Source of the DNA: a virus
Length of the DNA stretch: 25,552 nt
IMG/VR virus record: IMGVR_UViG_3300008117_000267
Coordinates: 1 to 25,552 of that record
Direction: 5' to 3' (one strand)
The position numbers and the translations under genes were made by a program. Positions 19,815 to 25,552 of the stretch are shown piece after piece; within the stretch, counting starts at the first letter, position 1; the number at the start of each line of letters is the position of its first letter. Below the pieces are notes generated by a model. It worked only from the letters and a program-made list of their open reading frames with translations, had not been told where the DNA came from and did not search any database.

Positions 19815-21126
19815 TTTATTGCTAATATGTTTTAACGCATATGCAGTTGATAATGCTATTAAGATGGCCTATAATTTCACCACAGTATCTCAAACTGTGG
19901 TATTTGATAGTGCTATGCAATCTGGTGGAACATTAACGCTATCTGCTCAAATAGCTGATGGTGGTGGTAGAAATCCTGGTGACCCAATTACACTCAAATT
20001 GGTATTCTATAATAGTTCTAATGCTGTCATTACAACCGTTCAACAAGCATACACGATGGTTCTTGGTGTAGCTGCATCCACATATTCTGTAACCGCTACA
20101 AACTGTGGCGGAAGTTGTGCAAGTGTGGCTTATGTAAGTGTGCAATTTTATGGTAAAGATGGTGGTTTTTGGGCAGGAAATTACGGGCCATATATTCAAT
20201 CTCCTGTGTTGACATATAATGGTGGCGGTAATATACTTTACAATCCACAATTCGGTATCTACAATACAAACACTTATGCACAAGGTTGGACAAGTTCGGC
20301 TGGTTGGCAAAATTGTGCCTTATATTCTGGTGCAGCTACTTGTGTGATTGATAATGGCGCTCAAGTAAATGGTGGTACATATTCAGCTACGGGTGGTACA
20401 ACATCAGGAACTTCAGGTGGTTACACAGCGGCTCCAGCTGCACCAACTTACAGTTCAAGTATCACCACAGAACAACAAAGTCGTAAGACAAGTGAATCTG
20501 CTCAAAGAACAAGTCAATCAGGAAATGGAATCTATATTGACCAAATTGGTGATAACAATAATATTACAATTCGCCAAGGTATAACGATTGGTGGAAAAAA
20601 CAGAATTGAATTGTATGCAAATGGAAATAATAACACGCTTAATTTGAATCAAGGTTATAATGCAGACGGTTCTATTCCAATTTCTGAATTTAATAACCAC
20701 TATCAATATTTGAATATATCTGGTGCAAGTAATAATGTGACCACAAAACAAATAAACGGAACTTCAACTGTTGGCCATTTCATGGAAACAACCATAAGTG
20801 GTAATACGAATACTATTAATGCAACACAACAAGGAACAGGAAGTAAAACACTATTCTTAAATGTGAATGGTGGCTCAAATGGTGTTACTGTAAATCAAAA
20901 AGAAGGTGGGCAACATTATTTGGACTTATCTTTAACAGGAAATGGCCACACAGTTAATGCTACCCAACAAGGAACAGGTAATCATGCAGCTACCATAAGT
21001 TTTACAAACTCTGGTGGGGCATCAACATTAAACATGAATCAATCTGGTTCAACAAATCAGACATATTCAATAAATCAAAGCTGTGCTAATGCTTCTGGTT
21101 GTTCCACGACTATCACACAACCATAA
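19780..21126 (+). CDS. Two-part secreted protein with C-terminal curlin repeats
   Basis: 448 residues starting at a GTG inside the fecR-like gene; signal peptide (1-22, ends AYA). Residues ~25-230 form a beta-sandwich-like, Cys-containing domain (TATNCGGSCASV, GWQNCALYSGAATCV). A low-complexity Gly/Ser/Ala linker follows, then curlin-type repeats from ~247: NGIYIDQIGDNNNITIRQ, nearly the same as the start of the mature protein at 17903, then INATQQGTGSK and VNATQQGTGNH units. A CsgB-like nucleator or a surface-anchored partner of the first curlin is the best guess. Confidence 0.78.
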   Translation: MATRLLTLLKISLLLICFNAYAVDNAIKMAYNFTTVSQTVVFDSAMQSGGTLTLSAQIADGGGRNPGDPITLKLVFYNSSNAVITTVQQAYTMVLGVAASTYSVTATNCGGSCASVAYVSVQFYGKDGGFWAGNYGPYIQSPVLTYNGGGNILYNPQFGIYNTNTYAQGWTSSAGWQNCALYSGAATCVIDNGAQVNGGTYSATGGTTSGTSGGYTAAPAAPTYSSSITTEQQSRKTSESAQRTSQSGNGIYIDQIGDNNNITIRQGITIGGKNRIELYANGNNNTLNLNQGYNADGSIPISEFNNHYQYLNISGASNNVTTKQINGTSTVGHFMETTISGNTNTINATQQGTGSKTLFLNVNGGSNGVTVNQKEGGQHYLDLSLTGNGHTVNATQQGTGNHAATISFTNSGGASTLNMNQSGSTNQTYSINQSCANASGCSTTITQP

Positions 21127-21129
21127 ATA
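21122..21129 (+). promoter_or_regulatory. Late promoter box inside the envelope operon
   Basis: CATAAATA followed by CACAG, directly after the stop of the curlin-repeat gene and 23 bases before the autotransporter-like gene. Confidence 0.55.
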
Positions 21130-21151
21130 CACAGTTAATTAAAGGAGTTTT

Positions 21152-23188
21152 ATGAAAAAACTATTAGCCTTTATATTATCAATGGTGATTGGGTCGGCCT
21201 ACGCAGCCAACGGAATTTTATTAAACGAGTATGTTAAAGCTGGCGTCAATGAATTGACCGGTACACTAGGTTCAGGTGGCAACACATCTCCTGGTTTATT
21301 ATATGATAATACAGGTACTGGTACATTTAATACATCATATGATTACTTAACACCAGGAACTCCATTTGATGGATATACCGTTCGCCTTGAAGATTCTTCT
21401 GGTACATTGATTAGAACATACACAAACAATAACTCTGGCAACACCAGAGCTATTACAGGTGCATGGGTTGGTTCTCCTTCATCATCAAGTGCCATTTGGT
21501 CAGGAACAAATTCTGATTTTGATATTCAACACACTTATTCACTACCAAGTGGACAAAAGTATATTGATATTGATACGCAGATTACAGCTAACATAATAAT
21601 ACCTAAACTTTGGTTTGGTCGTTTTATTGATCCTGATGCTCGTGCAGATGCAGGTGACACTTCAGCAACAGATAATGTATTAGGTTATGGTGCTATACCA
21701 AGATACAATGTAGCATTCTCTGAAGCTATATCATCACGGTATGCTTTAGGTTTATATTCGTCAGCATCTAATGTTCGTGCAGGTATTACCGGATGGTCAA
21801 CAGACCCTAAAGCATATTATGCTAACGGCACAACAGGTTACGGTTCATATACAGATAACACATATGGTCAAGGTGATGACACAATTGGTTTAGGTTTCTT
21901 GGTTGAAAATGTGGCAGTAGGTGATATTATTAATTTCCGCTACGCATACATTTTTGGTCCATCTGCTTTTGGTGCAGCTACAAGTGCGATTGACGGTGGT
22001 GCTGGTGGTGGAACACCAGGTACTGTTCCTGGTGGTGGTACATTGACCGATGTCGGTTCAGCTACAGACGCAGCTGCTTCATCATCTGGTCCAACATTAG
22101 TAAGCACAGCAATATCAACAATTACTATTTCATCTACTGATGCTGTGAATATCAACTTACCTGTGGTAATTGGTTCTATTGCTCACCATGAAGCATCATA
22201 TACTGGCGGTATTCAAATCGTTGCTCGTGAAACAACCACAACAACGACAACACCAATGACAACAACTGTTGTGACTAAAGAAAGAACAACTTCAACATGG
22301 AGTGATAGTTCAACAACCTATGTTGATGCTACACCCGTTTCTACTGACACCTTATGGAATAGTGTTTCAACGGCTATTACAAACGATAGTTTTTCAGGTC
22401 GTATTGACCAACAAGAAAAATTATCAACACTTAACATTGGCATTAATCGTAGTTTGAATTCTGACCCATTTCGTAAAGACTTAATAGATTCAGGCAAAGG
22501 TCGTATGTTCCTAATTGGTAATAAATTGAATTCAAATATGAATAACGGCTATGATGCTAATTCAGATAGATTTGGTATTGGTGTTGAAAAAGATATTAAT
22601 GAAAATTGGATTTTAGGTGCTCAATATAACCGTGTAAATACTATTATGAAAGGTGTTGACAGCGATACTAGACAAGGTAAAAATCATTTTGGTTTATACA
22701 GTATTGTAAATAAGAACGACTGGATACTTAAAACGGATTTGGCTATTGCTGATAACAACATTACATCAAACCGAAATGTTGAAAATCTATTTTTCAATGC
22801 AAGTAAAACAAACGGTAAAGATATATGGTTAAGTAATCGTTTATACACACCTGAAATGAAAGGTTTTAGACCTTATGCTGGTGTAACACTTGCTAATAAT
22901 AAGCGTGATGGTTACGAAGAAACAGGAAGTGTGCAAACTTATAGAACAATAAGTAAAGTGTCTAATGGGCAAAATTATGCTGAAATTGGATTAAGATATG
23001 AAAAACGCATAGATAAGCTTACATTAGCAACTGAAGGTGGTATTACTTCTGATAGTTATAAAGATGTTAGTGGTTCTATGGCATACACATTTAATAAAAA
23101 CAGCCAAGCATCATTATATGTTAATCATCAAGCTAAAGATGATTTATCAACAAATACAATAGGTGTTATGGGTAGAATTGATTTTTAA
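21152..23188 (+). CDS. Autotransporter-like outer-membrane beta-barrel protein
   Basis: 678 residues with a signal peptide (1-18, SAYA) and strong AAAGGAG ribosome binding site. Residues ~20-290 form a beta-rich passenger-like domain with weakly repeated Gly/Thr/Asn stretches; a Gly/Pro-rich linker (TPGTVPGGGT) follows at ~290. The last ~240 residues (from ~440) show alternating strands (FGIGVEKDINENWILGAQYN, later FRPYAGVTLANN and YAEIGLRYEKRI) and end in Phe, as needed for Bam-assisted outer-membrane barrel insertion. It fits a phage-encoded surface adhesin or receptor-altering protein. The stop overlaps plcP. Confidence 0.82.
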   Translation: MKKLLAFILSMVIGSAYAANGILLNEYVKAGVNELTGTLGSGGNTSPGLLYDNTGTGTFNTSYDYLTPGTPFDGYTVRLEDSSGTLIRTYTNNNSGNTRAITGAWVGSPSSSSAIWSGTNSDFDIQHTYSLPSGQKYIDIDTQITANIIIPKLWFGRFIDPDARADAGDTSATDNVLGYGAIPRYNVAFSEAISSRYALGLYSSASNVRAGITGWSTDPKAYYANGTTGYGSYTDNTYGQGDDTIGLGFLVENVAVGDIINFRYAYIFGPSAFGAATSAIDGGAGGGTPGTVPGGGTLTDVGSATDAAASSSGPTLVSTAISTITISSTDAVNINLPVVIGSIAHHEASYTGGIQIVARETTTTTTTPMTTTVVTKERTTSTWSDSSTTYVDATPVSTDTLWNSVSTAITNDSFSGRIDQQEKLSTLNIGINRSLNSDPFRKDLIDSGKGRMFLIGNKLNSNMNNGYDANSDRFGIGVEKDINENWILGAQYNRVNTIMKGVDSDTRQGKNHFGLYSIVNKNDWILKTDLAIADNNITSNRNVENLFFNASKTNGKDIWLSNRLYTPEMKGFRPYAGVTLANNKRDGYEETGSVQTYRTISKVSNGQNYAEIGLRYEKRIDKLTLATEGGITSDSYKDVSGSMAYTFNKNSQASLYVNHQAKDDLSTNTIGVMGRIDF

Positions 23189-23937
23189 TGGATATTAAAA
23201 AATATAAAACAATTTGTATATCAGACACACATTTAGGCGCTCGTGATTCTAAAGCTGACCTACTTAACAATTTTCTAAAACATCATACCTGTGATAATCT
23301 GTTTCTCATAGGTGACATTATAGATGGTTGGAAAATACAACAAAATAAATGGAAATGGAAACAAAGCCACACAAATGTAATTCGTAGAATATTAGGTTAT
23401 AGTAAGCGTGGTGTTAAAGTCACTTATGTGACTGGTAACCATGATGAGTTTTTAAGGCCATTTATTAATCAGTTTGCTCTTGGCAATATTGTTATTTGTA
23501 ATCAAGCTGAATATCGTGATACAGATGATAATTTATTTCTAATCACTCATGGTGATATGTTTGATGGTATCACACGCATGGCTAAATGGTTAAGTTTTCT
23601 TGGTGATTCAGCTTATGATTTAGTTTTATGGATTAATACTAAATTTAATTACATACGCCATCGCTTTGGATTTGGTTATTGGTCATTGAGCAAATTTCTT
23701 AAACATAAAGTAAAAAAGGCTATTGATTTTGTATTTAAGTTTGAAGTCAATGTGACCGATTATTGTAGGCGTAAGAATTATGATGGTGTGATTTGTGGAC
23801 ACATACATACACCAGAGATTAAAATGGTTGGTGATATGATTTATATGAATGATGGTGATTGGGTAGAATCATGCTCAGCTCTGGTTGAACATGAAGATGG
23901 CAAGTGGGAAATAATTTATTGGAATAAAATATTATGA
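23188..23937 (+). CDS. plcP: PlcP-type metallophosphoesterase (phospholipase C-like)
   Basis: 249 residues with all dimetal motifs: Asp13-x-His15 (SDTHLG), Gly-Asp43 (IGDIIDGW), Gly-Asn84-His85-Asp86 (GNHDE), His121 (HGD) and Gly-His205-x-His207 (CGHIHTPE). The segments AKWLSFLGDSAYDLVLWIN, then GYWSLSKFLKHKVKKAI and NDGDWVESCSALVEH are typical of the PlcP group (often annotated as UDP-2,3-diacylglucosamine diphosphatase). PlcP removes the phosphate head group from phosphatidylethanolamine/glycerol to give diacylglycerol. Its partner Agt follows with an ATGA overlap. LpxH activity is a less likely alternative. Confidence 0.85.
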   Translation: MDIKKYKTICISDTHLGARDSKADLLNNFLKHHTCDNLFLIGDIIDGWKIQQNKWKWKQSHTNVIRRILGYSKRGVKVTYVTGNHDEFLRPFINQFALGNIVICNQAEYRDTDDNLFLITHGDMFDGITRMAKWLSFLGDSAYDLVLWINTKFNYIRHRFGFGYWSLSKFLKHKVKKAIDFVFKFEVNVTDYCRRKNYDGVICGHIHTPEIKMVGDMIYMNDGDWVESCSALVEHEDGKWEIIYWNKIL

Positions 23938-24926
23938 AAATATTAGTAGTTACTGATAATTTGAGAGACCAAGTTAATGGCGTTGTCACCACATACAAAA
24001 ATATTGAGGATATTGCTATTCGTAATGGCGATAGTATTGTTTATCTTGACCCCCGGCAGTTCCGTTATATTGATTGTCCTTTATATCCTGAAGTCAAACT
24101 TTCCTTTCCTACATTCTTTTTCAAAAAGATTAAGAAGATGGGTGCGGATAGGATACACATCGCTACGGAAGGGCCATTAGGTTTATGGGCTAAATTCTAT
24201 TGTGATTATAATAAAATACCATACACAACAGCCTATCATACCAAGTTTCCAGAATTTCTAAACAAACTCATATGGTTTCCTAAATTTATCACATATCGTT
24301 ACCTTAAATGGTTTCATAAGCATTCAAAAGCAGTTTTAGTTCCATCAAAATCAATGAAAGATGAGCTTGATGCTCGTGGCTTCAAAAACATAACAGTATG
24401 GACTCGTGGCGTTTCAAAAGAACTTATTCAAATTAGACCTGATTCAGAAAAATCACAGCCATTAAAATTATTATATGTTGGTCGTGTTTCAAAAGAAAAG
24501 AATTTAGATGTTTTGTGCCGATTAGAGAATGAGTATGATATTACCATAGTTGGTGATGGACCAATACTTAAAAATCTAAAACAAAGATACAAAAAAGTTA
24601 ATTTTGTTGGTTATAAATTTGGCAAAGAATTGTCAGAATATTATGGCAAAAATGATGTATTTTGTTTTCCAAGCTTGACAGATACATTTGGTATTGTTAT
24701 AATAGAAGCACTATGTAATGGATTACCCGTTGCAGCTTATCATGTTACAGGCCCACAGGACATTATTGAATATGGCGTTACAGGTTATATGGTTCAAGTT
24801 GGCAACAAGTTAAGTAGGGCAATTGAAATGTGTAAATCATTAGATAATACCAAGGTTCAATCAATATCAATAAGTAAATGGACTTGGGAAAATTGTTACG
24901 ATATATTTTTGAAAGCGATTAAATGA
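23934..24926 (+). CDS. agt: Agt-type GT4 glycosyltransferase (glycolipid synthesis)
   Basis: 330 residues, GT-B fold. Residues 75-83 (HIATEGPLG) and 100-107 (AYHTKFPE) are the acceptor-domain signature of bacterial diacylglycerol glycosyltransferases; VPSKSMKDELDARGF and LLYVGRVSKEKNLDVL mark the domain junction; Asp250-x7-Glu258 in SLTDTFGIVIIEAL holds the nucleotide-sugar. Agt adds glucose or glucuronate to diacylglycerol. With plcP this converts phospholipid to glycolipid, the known phosphate-saving exchange in marine bacteria. The start overlaps plcP and the stop overlaps the CHASE2 gene. Confidence 0.84.
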   Translation: MKILVVTDNLRDQVNGVVTTYKNIEDIAIRNGDSIVYLDPRQFRYIDCPLYPEVKLSFPTFFFKKIKKMGADRIHIATEGPLGLWAKFYCDYNKIPYTTAYHTKFPEFLNKLIWFPKFITYRYLKWFHKHSKAVLVPSKSMKDELDARGFKNITVWTRGVSKELIQIRPDSEKSQPLKLLYVGRVSKEKNLDVLCRLENEYDITIVGDGPILKNLKQRYKKVNFVGYKFGKELSEYYGKNDVFCFPSLTDTFGIVIIEALCNGLPVAAYHVTGPQDIIEYGVTGYMVQVGNKLSRAIEMCKSLDNTKVQSISISKWTWENCYDIFLKAIK

Positions 24927-25552
24927 AGAAATTATTATTAAGTCCTTGGACAGCCTTAATTACATTATTAGTAATTATATCAGTTATTTTTAATGGACCA
25001 ACTTTTGTTGAATCTGTTAAGCTAAGATATTTTGATACCTTAATTACAAAACAAAAACCAACTGTCAATAACATCTATACAGTTAATATTGATGATGCTA
25101 CATTAGACCGTTATGGTCAATGGCCTTTCAAACGAGACCAGCCTGAAGCTGACCGTTTAGGTGGTGATAAGGCACTTGCTGATACTCTCAAAGACCATCC
25201 TGTTATCCTTGCTAACACACCAAGTCAAGTAACAAAAAATAAAGCCAAGAAACCAGGTTCTGCCGTAATTGGTGCAGAACATGTCAATACAATCTATAAT
25301 TATTCCGGTGTTATTGCTAACATTCCATTATTAGAAGAAGCGGCTGTTGGTGTTGGTATGATTAACACACTACCAGAAATTGATGGTGTCAATCGCCGTC
25401 TTCCATTATTTGTATCCTATAATAACGAAGTTTATCCATCATTACCATTAGAAGTATTAAGAGTGATGTCTGGTGATTCTACATTTCAAGTTAAGTTAAA
25501 TGAAAATGGTGTTGAGAAGATGAGAATACCATCTTTCAGACCAATTGCTACA
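24923..25552 (+). CDS. CHASE2-domain membrane sensor protein (partial)
   Basis: The reading frame is open from an ATG (overlapping the agt stop) to the right edge; 210 codons are seen. An N-terminal membrane helix (SPWTALITLLVIISVIF) is followed by KLRYFDTLITKQKP and VNIDDATLDRYGQWPFKRDQ, the hallmark start of CHASE2 extracytoplasmic sensor domains. CHASE2 proteins usually continue with membrane helices and an output domain such as an adenylate cyclase or kinase; that part is outside the window. FecR and CHASE2 genes are often neighbours in bacteria, matching the fecR-like gene in this operon. Confidence 0.82.
   Translation, partial: MKKLLLSPWTALITLLVIISVIFNGPTFVESVKLRYFDTLITKQKPTVNNIYTVNIDDATLDRYGQWPFKRDQPEADRLGGDKALADTLKDHPVILANTPSQVTKNKAKKPGSAVIGAEHVNTIYNYSGVIANIPLLEEAAVGVGMINTLPEIDGVNRRLPLFVSYNNEVYPSLPLEVLRVMSGDSTFQVKLNENGVEKMRIPSFRPIAT

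Noticed and set aside
19939-20310. Minus-strand 123-codon ORF inside the second curlin-repeat gene
   Set aside because: No ribosome binding site and the plus frame has a signal peptide, domain and repeats.
16632-25552. Possibility that the curli-lipid block is bacterial chromosome joined to phage by misassembly
   Set aside because: Codon use and base composition look the same across the junction, NATAAATA boxes occur on both sides, and gene overlaps have the same style; reads across 16500-16650 would settle it.
1-25552. tRNA genes
   Set aside because: I saw no segment with a TPsiC-type GGTTCRA motif in a cloverleaf context; a tRNAscan search would be decisive.

Overview
The window is a stretch of an AT-rich, T4-like tailed phage (myovirus) genome, most likely from a marine phage of small heterotrophs such as SAR11 or OM43. 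The evidence is a tightly packed, almost one-directional array of small genes joined by ATGA, GTGA and TAATG overlaps. It includes homologues of T4 DsbA and DexA, a tail-protein pair, three 2-oxoglutarate/Fe(II) oxygenases, a thioredoxin, ribosomal protein bS21 and T4-type late promoter boxes (NATAAATA). The host assignment is inference from these gene types and base composition.

Layout. 1-856: end of a glycine-rich tail protein and a small tail-associated protein behind a late promoter, closed by a strong terminator. 939-9341: a long operon starting at a consensus sigma-70-like promoter, with oxygenases, dsbA, small membrane proteins, dexA, thioredoxin, a metallophosphoesterase and many unknowns. 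9341-9443: a Y-shaped RNA-like inverted repeat. 9480-12105: small genes on both strands, including a three-gene minus-strand operon (9778-10432) with its own promoter, and three tandem ~40-base repeats (11937-12072). 12106-14256: small genes and an HExxH metallopeptidase-like protein. 14246-14565: a free-standing RNA gene with a near-perfect promoter and a terminator-like stem; it carries an ordered set of RNase P RNA sequence signatures. 14580-16522: small genes, an Api92-like protein, a WYL_2-like protein and rpsU.

16544-25552 is the most unusual part. It is one late-promoted block of envelope and surface genes: csgF, csgG, a curlin-repeat protein, a FecR-domain protein, a second curlin-repeat protein with its own N-terminal domain, an autotransporter-like beta-barrel protein, a PlcP-type metallophosphoesterase, an Agt-type glycosyltransferase and the start of a CHASE2 sensor protein. 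Read together, the phage appears to carry its own type VIII (curli) secretion pore with two amyloid-like clients, an outer-membrane adhesin, and the two-enzyme pathway that bacteria use to swap phospholipids for glycolipids under phosphate starvation. A FecR/CHASE2 pair could link envelope state to a cytoplasmic output. The families are read from the sequence; their joint role during infection is inference.
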